Assembly: GCA_943788095.1 (NCBI GenBank)
Contig: CALSOZ010000001.1
Location: 62,001-126,000, forward strand
DNA length: 64,000 nucleotides
Reading direction: 5' to 3'
From: an uncultured Flavobacteriaceae bacterium
GTDB lineage: Bacteria; Bacteroidota; Bacteroidia; Flavobacteriales; Flavobacteriaceae
Shown here: one piece after another, positions 18,676-27,642 of the stretch
Layout: every line of letters begins with the position of its first letter
Numbering within the stretch: position 1 is the stretch's first letter
Position numbers and translations under genes: made by a program
The notes under the pieces: generated by a model
What the model was told of the DNA's origin: nothing
The model's input: only the letters and a program-made list of their open reading frames with translations
The model's database searches: none

Positions 18676-19254
18676 ATGGCTTTCGATTTTAAAGAAATTT
18701 TAACGGCATTTATGGTCCTTTTTGCGGTAATTGACGTCGTAGGAAACATTCCAATTATTATTGACTTACGTAAAAAAGCAGGACACATTCAAAGTGAAAA
18801 GGCTTCTGTTATAGCGGGAATCATTATGATTCTATTTCTGTTTTTAGGAGACAGTATCCTAAAGCTTGTTGGGATTGATGTGCATTCGTTTGCCGTAGCG
18901 GGTGCGTTTATTCTGTTTTTCATAGCCCTGGAAATGATCCTCGGAATCACCTTATACAAACAAGAAGAAGGCACAAACATGAATGCCTCTGTATTTCCAC
19001 TGGCATTTCCATTAATTGCTGGGCCTGGAAGTCTAACGACCCTCCTCTCGTTAAAATCTGAATTTCACACAGAAAATATTATTATTGCTGTGATTGTCAA
19101 TGTGGTAGTCATTTTTATAGTCCTTAAAACCTCCTCACGTATCGAGCGTATTATTGGTCAAAATGGAATTGATATTGTTCGAAAAGTATTTGGAGTTGTA
19201 CTCCTGGCAATCGCTGTGAAATTATTCACCTCTAATATTAAATTTTTACTTTAA
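18676..19254 (+). CDS. MarC family (UPF0056) integral membrane protein
   Basis: A 192-residue inner-membrane protein with six hydrophobic segments. Family motifs are LFAVIDVVGNIPIII near the start, GAFILFFIALEMILG in the middle and FPLAFPLIAGPGSLTTLL after the third segment. MarC proteins were once linked to multiple antibiotic resistance, but that was withdrawn; the transported substrate is unknown. The following small membrane gene starts 2 bp after its stop, so the two are probably translated together. Confidence 0.92.
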   Translation: MAFDFKEILTAFMVLFAVIDVVGNIPIIIDLRKKAGHIQSEKASVIAGIIMILFLFLGDSILKLVGIDVHSFAVAGAFILFFIALEMILGITLYKQEEGTNMNASVFPLAFPLIAGPGSLTTLLSLKSEFHTENIIIAVIVNVVVIFIVLKTSSRIERIIGQNGIDIVRKVFGVVLLAIAVKLFTSNIKFLL

Positions 19255-19256
19255 AT

Positions 19257-19460
19257 ATGCGGTTCTTAACTTATTTATTATCGGTTTTAGCTCTCGGAAT
19301 TATCGTGTTTAATTGCACTAAAATTAATTTTGATACACCCTTTGAAAACGATAGCTATACGGCTATCATTACCGCCATCGCAGCTGGCTGTGCCCTTCTA
19401 ATTTTGACCATCCTTAGAGTGGTTAAAAAAATCGATCGGACGGTAAAAGAAAAATCTTAG
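19257..19460 (+). CDS. small two-helix membrane protein
   Basis: A 67-residue protein with two hydrophobic segments (about residues 3-20 and 34-55) and a basic C-terminal tail. It begins 2 bp after the MarC-family gene and overlaps the stop of the converging S41 protease gene by 4 bp. No domain is recognised. A partner of the MarC protein is possible from position only. Confidence 0.65.
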   Translation: MRFLTYLLSVLALGIIVFNCTKINFDTPFENDSYTAIITAIAAGCALLILTILRVVKKIDRTVKEKS

Positions 19461-21058
19461 TTTGAAATTAACGCTCCTTCTAAGTCCATCACTTTCATTA
19501 GCATTGGATCGATAGGATTCAACACTTTTGCCGCAGTATTATCTCCAAAAAGTTGTTTTGAAAATGCTGCTTTCAAGAGCGTTTTAATAGTGCTTTTATA
19601 CACCTTTAATGCGTCCGTGTCTAGCTTTGATGCTTCGATGAAATACGTTACAAATTCTTGATAAACTAAATCTGAAATTTCAAATGTACTCAAAAACTGA
19701 GATTCATAAACCGATGCATAGGATGAACGTTGTTTGTCTAAGTGTTCAAAAACAAAGAAATCCATAAGGCCTGCGACCTTTAAAAACATGACAAGTTCAT
19801 TGTCAAAATCGACGTCTTGGGGCACATAAATATCTGGAATAATCCCACCGCCGCCATAAACAACTTTTCCTTTTGGAGTTGTAAACTTAAGACTGTCTGC
19901 GGACGCGTCTGAATGTAGTGTGTCTTCGGCAGTATTGTCTAAGCGCTGATAGTAGGAGTCGTAATATGCTTCGGAGCCATTAGCATAGGTACGCTGTATC
20001 GAACGCCCCGTTGGCGTGTAATATCGGGAAGTGGTCAATCGGATGGCGCTACCATCGCCTAAATCCATTTCTCGCTGCACTAATCCTTTTCCAAAGGAAC
20101 GGCGTCCAATAATGGTTCCAATATCATTATCCTGGAGTGCGCCTGCAACAATTTCACTAGCTGATGCAGAATTTTCATTGATCAAAACATACACTTGTGC
20201 TTGTTCGAAACGACCCTTTTGTGTCGCATAGCTTTCATCGATCAAATTGGATTTGTTTTTAGTAAACAGAATGCGTTTTCCATCTTCTAGAAATTCATCG
20301 GCGATTTTTTCGGCGATTCGTAAAAACCCACCAGGATTATCGCGGAGGTCTAAAACTAAATTTTTAGCACCCGCTGCTATTAAATCCTCGATTCCTTTTT
20401 CAAATTCTAAATAGGTGCTTTCCGCAAAACGATTAATTTTGATATATCCGAGCGTTGGGCTCATCATATAAAATGCCTCGACACTTTTGATTGGGACTTC
20501 TGCGCGGGTGATTTCGAAATCTAATAAACTATCGATGCCTGCGCGCTTAATTTGTAATCGAACTTTTGAGTTTTTTTTTCCTCTTAATTTTTGAACTACT
20601 TTGTCTTGACTCATTGACGCTCCATGAATCGTGTCGTTGTCTGCCATTAAAATGCGATCGCCTGCCAGAATCCCAGCACGAAAACTCGGCCCACCCTCAA
20701 TTGGACGAATGACGGCAATGGTGTCTTTATAACTATAGAAACTGACGCCAATTCCAATAAAATCGCCTTTCATGTTTTCTGTGACCGACTCTAAATCTTG
20801 TTTTGGTATATAGGTAGAATGCGGGTCAAGGTTTTGTAAAACCTCATCAATAAAGGTTTCGACGATGCTATCGGTATCAACAGGATCTACGTACTCATAT
20901 TCTAAATAATCGATGAGACGATTTAATTTTTGTTTCCTTATATTGTTCATGCTTACAAATGGGTTGGAGGCATTGTTACTTACTTTGTCTCCGATATAGA
21001 TTCCAAGCGCCAGCACGACCGCAATAAAAAATGGAAGATTTTTTGGGTTTAATGACAT
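19457..21058 (-). CDS. S41 family C-terminal processing peptidase
   Basis: A 533-residue periplasmic serine protease anchored by an N-terminal hydrophobic segment (LPFFIAVVLALGIYIG). Domain order is an N-terminal helical region, a PDZ domain (about 90-170, GDFIGIGVSFYSYKDTIAVI and GDRILMADND), then the S41 core with the serine in ENSASASEIVAGALQD and the lysine in GRRSFGKGLVQ. A C-terminal region of about 150 residues follows. CtpA-like enzymes trim or degrade periplasmic proteins from their C-termini. It is followed upstream by the dCMP deaminase gene with 4 bp between. Confidence 0.93.
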   Translation of the reverse strand: MSLNPKNLPFFIAVVLALGIYIGDKVSNNASNPFVSMNNIRKQKLNRLIDYLEYEYVDPVDTDSIVETFIDEVLQNLDPHSTYIPKQDLESVTENMKGDFIGIGVSFYSYKDTIAVIRPIEGGPSFRAGILAGDRILMADNDTIHGASMSQDKVVQKLRGKKNSKVRLQIKRAGIDSLLDFEITRAEVPIKSVEAFYMMSPTLGYIKINRFAESTYLEFEKGIEDLIAAGAKNLVLDLRDNPGGFLRIAEKIADEFLEDGKRILFTKNKSNLIDESYATQKGRFEQAQVYVLINENSASASEIVAGALQDNDIGTIIGRRSFGKGLVQREMDLGDGSAIRLTTSRYYTPTGRSIQRTYANGSEAYYDSYYQRLDNTAEDTLHSDASADSLKFTTPKGKVVYGGGGIIPDIYVPQDVDFDNELVMFLKVAGLMDFFVFEHLDKQRSSYASVYESQFLSTFEISDLVYQEFVTYFIEASKLDTDALKVYKSTIKTLLKAAFSKQLFGDNTAAKVLNPIDPMLMKVMDLEGALISN

Positions 21059-21062
21059 CGCA

Positions 21063-21485
21063 TTATAAGGTTAGTAATTCGACTTGGATGCCTGCTTTTT
21101 CTAAAAATTCAACCCCAGAAAGGTCTTTGTAGGCTTCGCTATAAACCACTCTGATGATTCCAGCTTGATGGATGAGTTTACTACAACTTTGACAGGGCGA
21201 CAGCGTAATATATAAGGTGGATCCTGCACACGATTGAGTGGAAGATGCGACTTTTAATATGGCATTGGCCTCTGCATGCAATACATACCATTTGGTGTAC
21301 CCTTCTTCGTCTTCACAAAAGTTTTCAAAACCGGTTGGGGTTCCATTATAACCATCTGAAATAATCATGCGATCTTTGACTATAATCGCCCCAACTTGTT
21401 TGCGTTTGCAGTATGATAATTTTCCCCATTCAGAAGCCATTTTTAGATACGCTTTATCATATTTAAGTTGCTTTTGAGTGGACAT
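21063..21485 (-). CDS. deoxycytidylate (dCMP) deaminase
   Basis: A 140-residue zinc enzyme of the CDA fold that converts dCMP to dUMP for thymidylate synthesis. The active site is clear: HAEANAIL (His ligand and catalytic Glu) and SPCQSCSKLI (two Cys ligands). It resembles ComEB/dCMP deaminases more than tRNA adenosine deaminases because of the DGYNGTPTGFENFCE segment. It lies in an apparent operon with the S41 protease. Confidence 0.93.
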   Translation of the reverse strand: MSTQKQLKYDKAYLKMASEWGKLSYCKRKQVGAIIVKDRMIISDGYNGTPTGFENFCEDEEGYTKWYVLHAEANAILKVASSTQSCAGSTLYITLSPCQSCSKLIHQAGIIRVVYSEAYKDLSGVEFLEKAGIQVELLTL

Positions 21486-21543
21486 AAATGGGCTGTGTTT
21501 AATTTTTTTTAATGACTATAGAGTCTTGCTTGTGAATTAATAT

Positions 21544-22134
21544 TTAAGAAAATAGAGGGCTGTTGAATATCAGAGGAAGCATTAGACCAATAACGATGGA
21601 AGAAATGACCATGACCCAATCTCTCAATGAAAATCTGAAAATAGTTTGCCCTAAGAATCCGAAAAACAAAATACAAAAAACAATAACAAATTGTCCAACT
21701 TCAATTCCTATCGCAAATTCTAAAACTGACAAAAGTGTGCTTTCACTCGAACTGACCAACGATTCAAATGCATTGGCAAACCCTAAACCGTGAATGAATC
21801 CGAAAAACAACACCAAACTAAATATAATTATTGAGTTGCCATATTTGGAAGCTTTTCCTGATGTAAACACATTGTAAATCGCCATAATAATGATTGTAAA
21901 AGGAATCAACCACTCGGTCACATTTGCCTTTAAATTTATAATATCATAGACGCCTAACAACAAACTAAGGGTGTGCCCAAGGGTGAACGAAGACACTAAT
22001 AACAAAAGTCGTTTCCAATCTCTAAAAAAATAAGGAACGGTAAGTACGACTAAAAACAAAATATGATCATAGCTTTTGAAGCTGATAATATGATAAAGTC
22101 CTAATTCTAAAAATTTCAAAAAGCTGTCCAGCAT
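21544..22134 (-). CDS. HupE/UreJ-like membrane protein
   Basis: A 196-residue integral membrane protein with about six hydrophobic segments. HupE/UreJ_2 family features are YDHILFLVVL near the N-terminus, TLGHTLSLLLGVY and FGFIHGLGFANAFE with conserved histidines. Relatives transport nickel or cobalt, or are of unknown function; no hydrogenase or urease gene is visible nearby, so the substrate remains open. It lies 58 bp upstream of the dCMP deaminase gene on the same strand. Confidence 0.88.
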   Translation of the reverse strand: MLDSFLKFLELGLYHIISFKSYDHILFLVVLTVPYFFRDWKRLLLLVSSFTLGHTLSLLLGVYDIINLKANVTEWLIPFTIIIMAIYNVFTSGKASKYGNSIIIFSLVLFFGFIHGLGFANAFESLVSSSESTLLSVLEFAIGIEVGQFVIVFCILFFGFLGQTIFRFSLRDWVMVISSIVIGLMLPLIFNSPLFS

Positions 22135-22202
22135 AGGTTGGTTGTTATATTGATTTCAAAGTTAATAAAATTAATTAGTAATATCGGCAGGGTGGATGAA
22201 AG

Positions 22203-24239
22203 TTAAGGCATTTCAAAAATTTCAAGGCCACAATCCAAAAAGGCTTTATAATCTGTTTCGTCTGGCGTGTAGCCAATTGGGTTGTTTAAAATGGTTTTAG
22301 CATCGGGACTCAATAAGACATAGTAGGGCTGTGAGTTCGACTGGAAAAATTGGGTTTGAAAATGAGCCCATTTATGTCCATAATTTTCTAATACTCGAGC
22401 GCCACCGCCAAGGCGTTTCACAGTTAACTTTTGATTTTCTGGTAATTCTTTTTTGTCATCAACATAAAGAGAAATCAAGACATATTTGTTTTCAAAATAG
22501 GGTTTGATGGATGCTTTGGGCCAGATATGTTCTTCCATTTTGCGGCAATTAACACAAGCATACCCTGTAAAATCGAGTAAAATTGGTTTGTTTACTTTTT
22601 TAGCATATGCCACTCCTTCTTTTAAATCTTTGAAACATTCAAAATTATTTGGACAGTCATTTGGATATAAAAAACTATAACCCACGGGTGGTGCCAATCC
22701 ACTTAGCAGCGTTAAAGGTGTGAATGTTTGTGTTTCTTTATTGACTCTAAAACCCGATCCTAAATAGACAACGAATGCCAAAACAAGCACTCCAGAACTG
22801 ATTCTTAAAAAAGATAACTTTTTTAAAGGAGAATCGTGTGGGAATTTTATTTTTCCAAACACATAGAGAGTCAGACCGGCAAACACAAGAATCCAGATGC
22901 CTAAAAAGACTTCAATTTTAAGAAGTCCCCAATGTTTGACTAAATCGGCATTTGATAAAAATTTAAAGGCTAAGGCCAGTTCCAAAAAGCCTAAAACAAC
23001 TTTCGTAGTGTTGAGCCATCCCCCTGATTTTGGAAGGGCTTTTAGCATGTTTGGAAACATGGCAAATAATGCAAAGGGCAAGCCAAGTGCCACTCCAAAA
23101 CCTGCCATTCCAGCGGTCAGTTGCCAGGCGCCACCATCTGCCGAAAGGGAGCCCGCTAGCAAGGAGCCAAGAATTGGGCCTGTACATGAAAAGGACACAA
23201 TGGACAAGGTCAACGCCATAAAAAAGACGCCTAATATTCCGCCAATGCCTTCGCCTTTGCTCGTGGAATTTGTCCACGTGGAAGGCAAAGTAAGTTCGTA
23301 ATAGCCAAAGAAAGAAAAGGCAAAAAATATAAAGATGACAAAGAAAATAACATTCAACCAAACATTGGTTGAGATTTCATTTAAAATATCGGGATTCACC
23401 GAGTCTAACAGATGAAAAGGGATGCTTAATATCACGTACACCAATACGATGAAAAACCCATATGAAATGGCTTTAAACACGCCGCCTTTTTCATTGGCAT
23501 TGCCCCCTTTTTTGGTGAAAAAACTCACCGTTAAAGGGATCATTGGAAACACACAAGGTGTTAAAAGCGCTAATAATCCACCCAGAAATCCTAAACCGAA
23601 AATTTTCCATAGGGACTTTCTGGAAGCTTTGATGTCTTGTGATAACGAGGTCAATTGTGTGCTGCATTTTGCTAATGCTTTTGAAATGGATTCTGGTGCC
23701 ATCCCATATAATATTTGGTTGGCATTCTCTGAGAGATCCGCTTCAGACAAGGGCGTCCCGCCTACAATCGAAAATCCTGTTTCGGCCATGTATTCAAACG
23801 TGAAAGGATTGTCAGGTTTATAGGTGCATTTTGTGTCGTCACAGGTCATGAAATCAATATTTCCACGGATGCTAAACGCCGATGATTTTACCCGCACACG
23901 CTGTTTAAAAACTGCTTTGTCATAAAACTTAGAAACCACCATGTCAAACACGGGATCGTGTTGAGTGACTTTGTTTTCATCTGATTCGGTTACATTTCCG
24001 ATGAGCTCAAAATTAGGGTCTGATTCAAATGAAAAAATTGTTGGCAAAGGACCGCCCTCTTCCACAAATTGTGAATAAAGTGCCCAATGGGTGTCCATTT
24101 TAGCAACAAAAACAAGGGTGTACTCTGTATCGGAAATTTTTTCTGAGCCAAACTCCCATTTAACAGGATTTAATATTTGAGATAATCCTGCAAAACTGCA
24201 TAAAAACAATAAAAGAGTGATGCATTTTTTCATAATCAT
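22203..24239 (-). CDS. dsbD: thiol:disulfide interchange protein DsbD-like
   Basis: A 678-residue protein that carries electrons across the inner membrane to periplasmic thiols. Order: signal peptide, N-terminal DsbD-alpha-like domain (residues 25-160, containing FMTCDDTKC), about eight membrane helices of the DsbD/CcdA core with LTPCVFPMIPLTV and SCTGPILG cysteines, and a C-terminal thioredoxin-like domain with the CVNC motif (DFTGYACVNCRKMEEHIW). A second start six bases downstream (MKKCITLL) is equally plausible. Common in Bacteroidota, where it serves thiol repair or cytochrome maturation. Confidence 0.94.
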   Translation of the reverse strand: MIMKKCITLLLFLCSFAGLSQILNPVKWEFGSEKISDTEYTLVFVAKMDTHWALYSQFVEEGGPLPTIFSFESDPNFELIGNVTESDENKVTQHDPVFDMVVSKFYDKAVFKQRVRVKSSAFSIRGNIDFMTCDDTKCTYKPDNPFTFEYMAETGFSIVGGTPLSEADLSENANQILYGMAPESISKALAKCSTQLTSLSQDIKASRKSLWKIFGLGFLGGLLALLTPCVFPMIPLTVSFFTKKGGNANEKGGVFKAISYGFFIVLVYVILSIPFHLLDSVNPDILNEISTNVWLNVIFFVIFIFFAFSFFGYYELTLPSTWTNSTSKGEGIGGILGVFFMALTLSIVSFSCTGPILGSLLAGSLSADGGAWQLTAGMAGFGVALGLPFALFAMFPNMLKALPKSGGWLNTTKVVLGFLELALAFKFLSNADLVKHWGLLKIEVFLGIWILVFAGLTLYVFGKIKFPHDSPLKKLSFLRISSGVLVLAFVVYLGSGFRVNKETQTFTPLTLLSGLAPPVGYSFLYPNDCPNNFECFKDLKEGVAYAKKVNKPILLDFTGYACVNCRKMEEHIWPKASIKPYFENKYVLISLYVDDKKELPENQKLTVKRLGGGARVLENYGHKWAHFQTQFFQSNSQPYYVLLSPDAKTILNNPIGYTPDETDYKAFLDCGLEIFEMP

Positions 24240-24326
24240 AGTAGAGATTAGAAGTGCAATTTAATCAAAAATTTAATCTGCAGTCCAATAAGTAAAATAT
24301 AATATTTGAAATTCCTTCAAGAGTTC

Positions 24327-24356
24327 AAAAAAGCCCAACCAAAAATGGTTAGGCTT
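24327..24356 (-). terminator. intrinsic terminator after the MFS remnant
   Basis: Read on the minus strand, AAGCCTAACCA and TGGTTGGGCTT form a stem with one G-U pair, followed by TTTT. It lies just after the MFS-fragment stop codon, so it belonged to that gene. Confidence 0.75.
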
Positions 24357-24401
24357 ATAGTTGTAAATAGGAGCTTTCCTTGTAAAATAAGATATTGTAA
24401 A

Positions 24402-24623
24402 TTAGGAATGTCCCTTTTCTTTCTTATAGGTCATTAATACTAAAATCAAACATAAAATTGATGATACCGCACAGACGCCATACATGGCCATCCAGCCAAA
24501 AGACGCCGTTATGTATGCGAGCCCTACTCCAGATAAAGTAGCTCCTACATATCCGAACAAACCTGTCATTCCACATGCTGCAGAAATGGCCTTTTCTATA
24601 CTAAGGAAAACTCTGGGTGACAA
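24402..24623 (-). pseudogene. C-terminal remnant of an MFS transporter
   Basis: The frame encodes about 73 residues that look like the last two membrane helices of a sugar-phosphate/GlpT-like MFS permease: KAISAACGMTGLFGYVGA, then a helix, FGWMAMYGVCA, a last hydrophobic helix and a basic tail (YKKEKGHS). A full MFS protein has about 400-450 residues and 12 helices, and the upstream DNA does not continue the alignment. The only start codon is TTG. A deletion has removed most of the gene, while its terminator remains. Confidence 0.75.
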
Positions 24624-24784
24624 GGTAAATGGTCTCTTATTTTTACTTTTTAGAGTAAAAACAAAAGGGGGATTTTAGGTGCTTTTACTTTGAATTGTAG
24701 AGTACTGAAAACTCTAGCCATACTAGATATGGATTAAATTAGATTCTTTTAAGTCAATATTGATTTCACAACTTAAACGAAAAG

Positions 24785-24809
24785 AGCCCTGCTAAAATAG
24801 CAGGGCTCT
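24785..24809 (-). terminator. intrinsic terminator of the NTF2-like protein gene
   Basis: GAGCCCTGCT and AGCAGGGCTC form a perfect 10-bp stem with a five-base loop, followed on the minus strand by TTTTCG. It lies 28 bp after the stop codon. Confidence 0.88.
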
Positions 24810-24836
24810 CTAAAGATTCATAAAACTAAAAATCAC

Positions 24837-25745
24837 TTATTCTTTTGTGAGGGCTTTTGCATATTGAGTCACTCTAGAGATTTTTCCATCCATGTTAAAA
24901 AAGAACCATTCTACGAGTTCTTTTTCCCAGACAGTCCCATCTTTAGAAACTCTTTTTTCTCTTGAAAACACAGTCACTCCAGATTCTGGATCTGTATTTT
25001 GAATTTTCACAGGGACTATTGAATAAGCCTTCCAGGAAACTTCTGATAAATCCTCAAAAACTTGAGCCCAAACTTCTTTTGTCATGACTGTTTTGGTTCC
25101 TTCTGCATCTAAAAGAACCGCATTGTCTGCAAACGCTTCGCTACAGGCTGCTCCATCCATATTGTTGTAATCAACGAGTAACTTTTCGATCGCTTCAACC
25201 TCGCCTCTGTTTGAGAATACTAAAGGTCTTCCAGACCACTCTGAGGTGCCATCTCCAATAAATTTTCCACCGTAATTGAGTCCGAAATTACTATCTTTTT
25301 CTCTGTAAACCCATTGTCCAAACGAGGAAACTTTGTTTTCCTTATTTGTGGTGAAAATTTCCATTAGGTTTAAGTTTTCTATTGAACCATCTTTAAAATT
25401 TCTATTTTCTACAGACCAAGTTAAAACCATGGTATCCTCAGAACCTTCCATTTTTACTGGAATAATCAAATATGGATCCATTGTAATGGTTTCCATAGAG
25501 CCTAAAAACTTTGTTGACCAGTCCAACGCTTTTTCAGAAAATTCTTCTGTGTAGTTAGTCATCATAGCAGTCGCGTCTTTGGCGCTGTAGTCTTTAGCAA
25601 TTTTTAAAACGGTTGCCACGGATTCGTCACTTCCAATTGTGAATGATTTTCCTTTGTTTTCACCTTCTCCTAAAAAGACGCCTCCAGATTGAGCGCTCAA
25701 AAATAAGCTTGAACAAAAGGTAAGTGTGTAAAGTAAATTTTTCAT
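24837..25745 (-). CDS. secreted protein with two NTF2/SnoaL-like domains
   Basis: A 302-residue exported protein with a signal peptide ending near LFLSAQS. Two regions of about 125 residues each (roughly 40-165 and 180-300) share the NTF2/SnoaL-like pattern: an N-terminal helix pair (KIAKDYSAKDATAMMTNYTEE; KLLVDYNNMDGAACSEAFAD) followed by strands ending in a conserved G-K-I/V-S motif (ENKVSSFGQW; DGKISRVTQY). Such cone-shaped domains bind small hydrophobic molecules or serve as enzymes. Function unknown. The HxlR regulator lies just upstream, with a perfect inverted repeat in between. Confidence 0.72.
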   Translation of the reverse strand: MKNLLYTLTFCSSLFLSAQSGGVFLGEGENKGKSFTIGSDESVATVLKIAKDYSAKDATAMMTNYTEEFSEKALDWSTKFLGSMETITMDPYLIIPVKMEGSEDTMVLTWSVENRNFKDGSIENLNLMEIFTTNKENKVSSFGQWVYREKDSNFGLNYGGKFIGDGTSEWSGRPLVFSNRGEVEAIEKLLVDYNNMDGAACSEAFADNAVLLDAEGTKTVMTKEVWAQVFEDLSEVSWKAYSIVPVKIQNTDPESGVTVFSREKRVSKDGTVWEKELVEWFFFNMDGKISRVTQYAKALTKE

Positions 25746-25748
25746 GTT

Positions 25749-25795
25749 GATTTTATTAAATTGGTTATACTTGTGAATTGCAATTTAATAAAATC
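25749..25795 (-). promoter_or_regulatory. 15-bp perfect inverted repeat, candidate HxlR operator
   Basis: GATTTTATTAAATTG (25749-25763) and CAATTTAATAAAATC (25781-25795) are exact reverse complements separated by 17 bp, so the half-site centres are 32 bp (about three helical turns) apart. It fills the gap between the HxlR gene end and the start of the secreted NTF2-like gene. A terminator is less likely, since the stem is AT-rich and lacks a T tract. Confidence 0.55.
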
Positions 25796-25803
25796 GTACG
25801 AAT

Positions 25804-26244
25804 CTACAAATCAATATGTGCTAAAACTTTGTCTCTATTTTTAATGTAAGTAGATTGGGTCTTATGGATAAACAGTTCAGAAGTTTGTGATCTCATCTCC
25901 TTAAGGATTTGATTTGAAACAGACCCAAAATCTTTATCTAAATTTCGACTGCTCCAATTTATAAATTCATAAATGATTGGATACATATCAATTCCCTTGT
26001 TTGTGAGGTAGTATATTTTTGTTTTATGATCGTGAGGTAGTTTAACGACTTTAATCAAATCATTATTAATTAAAAGATCTAGGCGGTTGCTCAGGATATT
26101 TGAAGCAATTTTTTCAGAAGACTTCATAAATTCTGTAAATGTTTTTTTACCTAAAAACAAGTCTCTAATAATAACTAGCGACCACTTGTCACCAACGATG
26201 TCGAGCACGCTTACTAAAGGGCATTTGGATCTATTTATTTTCAT
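25804..26244 (-). CDS. HxlR-family winged-helix transcriptional regulator
   Basis: A 146-residue regulator. The family pattern is complete: N-terminal CPLVSVLDIVGDKWSLVIIRDL with the cysteine that senses thiol stress in several relatives, then FTEFMKSSEKIASNILSNRLDLL (recognition helix; split as FTEFMKSS and ASNILSNRLDLL), and the wing KTKIYYLTNKGIDMYPII. A C-terminal extension of about 35 residues (after the usual end at NWSSRN) is longer than average. Perfect inverted repeats on both sides suggest that it controls itself and the secreted protein next to it. Confidence 0.9.
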   Translation of the reverse strand: MKINRSKCPLVSVLDIVGDKWSLVIIRDLFLGKKTFTEFMKSSEKIASNILSNRLDLLINNDLIKVVKLPHDHKTKIYYLTNKGIDMYPIIYEFINWSSRNLDKDFGSVSNQILKEMRSQTSELFIHKTQSTYIKNRDKVLAHIDL

Positions 26245-26269
26245 AAATTATTAATTTAAAATAATTTAT
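26243..26269 (-). promoter_or_regulatory. inverted repeat at the HxlR gene start, candidate autoregulatory site
   Basis: ATAAATTATT and AATAATTTAT are exact reverse complements 7 bp apart and begin at the start codon of the regulator gene. The position fits repression of its own synthesis. AT-richness makes chance symmetry easier, so confidence is limited. Confidence 0.42.
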
Positions 26270-26317
26270 AAACTTACACATTTTACTAAATTAAGTTCCA
26301 TAATTTAACAGATATTT

Positions 26318-26395
<78 letters not shown>

Positions 26396-26507
26396 AATAA
26401 ATAGTGGCTCAATTTATTGTTATTTTTTCAATCAAAAAAATGATCGATCTTTTATTACGATTAAAAAGAAGTATGTCCCTTTTAATTTTTTGCTTAATTT
26501 TACAACC

Positions 26508-27362
26508 ATGAAAAAGATTACTATACTTATCCACTGTAAGGATCAATCGGGGATTATAGCAGCGGTCACCAACTTTATTGCTTCTAAAAACGGAAACATT
26601 GTGTATATCGACCAACATGTGGATCAGGAACAAGAAGTGTTTTTTATGCGTTTGGAGGGAGAGTTTGAAATAGCTTCCTATAATAATTCAGACTTTAAGG
26701 CCTTGTTTCAGCAAGAAATTGCGCTTAGGTTTAATATGAACTGGGAGCTTTATACCGCAGTTTATCGCCCCAAAATGGCTTTGTTTGTGTCTAAATACGA
26801 CCATTGTTTATATGATATTTTAGGACGCTACAAGTCGGGAGAATTAGCATTAGAGATTCCGATGATTGTGAGCAATCATTTAGATTTAAAACCAATTGCA
26901 GATAGTTTTGACATCCCGTTTTTCCATGTACCTGTCACCAAGGATACAAAATCAGAAGCCGAAGCCAAACACCTCAAACTTTTGTCAGAACACAACATTG
27001 ACTTTATTGTATTGGCGCGTTACATGCAAATAATCCCAGAAGGACTCATTAAAACATATTCGCATAAAATCATCAATATTCATCATTCTTTTCTTCCAGC
27101 ATTTGTCGGCGCAAAGCCCTACCATTCTGCCTACAAGAGAGGGGTTAAAATTATTGGCGCCACTTCACACTATGTAACGAAAGAACTCGATGCAGGCCCA
27201 ATTATCGAGCAAGATGTGACGCGAGTCTCTCACACCCATTCTATTTCTGATTTGGTCTCAAAAGGACGCGATTTGGAAAAAATAGTGTTATCAACAGCTA
27301 TCAAGTTACATCTCGATCGTAAAGTGATGGTCTTTAATAATAAAACCATTATTTTTTCATAA
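26508..27362 (+). CDS. purU: formyltetrahydrofolate deformylase
   Basis: A 284-residue enzyme that splits 10-formyl-THF into formate and THF, balancing one-carbon pools and feeding formate to PurT. An N-terminal ACT domain (ITILIHCKDQSGIIAAVTNF) is followed by the formyltransferase fold with IVSNHLDLKPIADSF, the catalytic Asn/His region IINIHHSFLPAFVGAKPYH and the Asp in ELDAGPIIEQDV. I chose the ATG giving MKKITILIH because the family starts there; the frame extends six codons further up to a TTG. Confidence 0.94.
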   Translation: MKKITILIHCKDQSGIIAAVTNFIASKNGNIVYIDQHVDQEQEVFFMRLEGEFEIASYNNSDFKALFQQEIALRFNMNWELYTAVYRPKMALFVSKYDHCLYDILGRYKSGELALEIPMIVSNHLDLKPIADSFDIPFFHVPVTKDTKSEAEAKHLKLLSEHNIDFIVLARYMQIIPEGLIKTYSHKIINIHHSFLPAFVGAKPYHSAYKRGVKIIGATSHYVTKELDAGPIIEQDVTRVSHTHSISDLVSKGRDLEKIVLSTAIKLHLDRKVMVFNNKTIIFS

Positions 27363-27389
27363 AACTAATTAACTAAAAATTTGAATCTC

Positions 27390-27575
27390 ATGGAACAAAC
27401 TAACCAACCCACAATACAAGTTACTTCGTCTGGAAAAGTCGTTGTCACCAATGCTAAAGATGTCGTTTTATTGGACGGCGAAGGAAATCCAATCCCAAAA
27501 CGCAACCGATTTGCGTTATGTAACTGCGGCAAAACACTTGATGGCCCTTTTTGTGACGGTGCACATAAAGAATAA
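27390..27575 (+). CDS. CDGSH iron-sulfur domain protein
   Basis: A 61-residue protein made of little more than one CDGSH motif, CNCGKTLDGPFCDGAH, whose three Cys and one His bind a redox-active [2Fe-2S] cluster. The N-terminal part (IQVTSSGKVVVTNAKDVVLL) fits the short cytosolic bacterial members. The ATG start is preferred over a TTG three codons earlier. It lies 27 bp after purU and may share its transcript; the physiological partner is unknown. Confidence 0.92.
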   Translation: MEQTNQPTIQVTSSGKVVVTNAKDVVLLDGEGNPIPKRNRFALCNCGKTLDGPFCDGAHKE

Positions 27576-27592
27576 TCCTTTTTGTTTAAACT

Positions 27593-27620
27593 AAAAAAAA
27601 CCTCTATTTGGAGGCTTTCT
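27593..27620. terminator. bidirectional terminator hairpin
   Basis: A-tract, CCTC, a short loop, GAGG and a T-rich stretch. Read on the minus strand it ends in eight T, so it can also close the broken small gene located to its right; on the plus strand it ends the purU-CDGSH transcript. Confidence 0.6.
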
Positions 27621-27642
27621 TATTTTTTCTGATCTAATAAAA

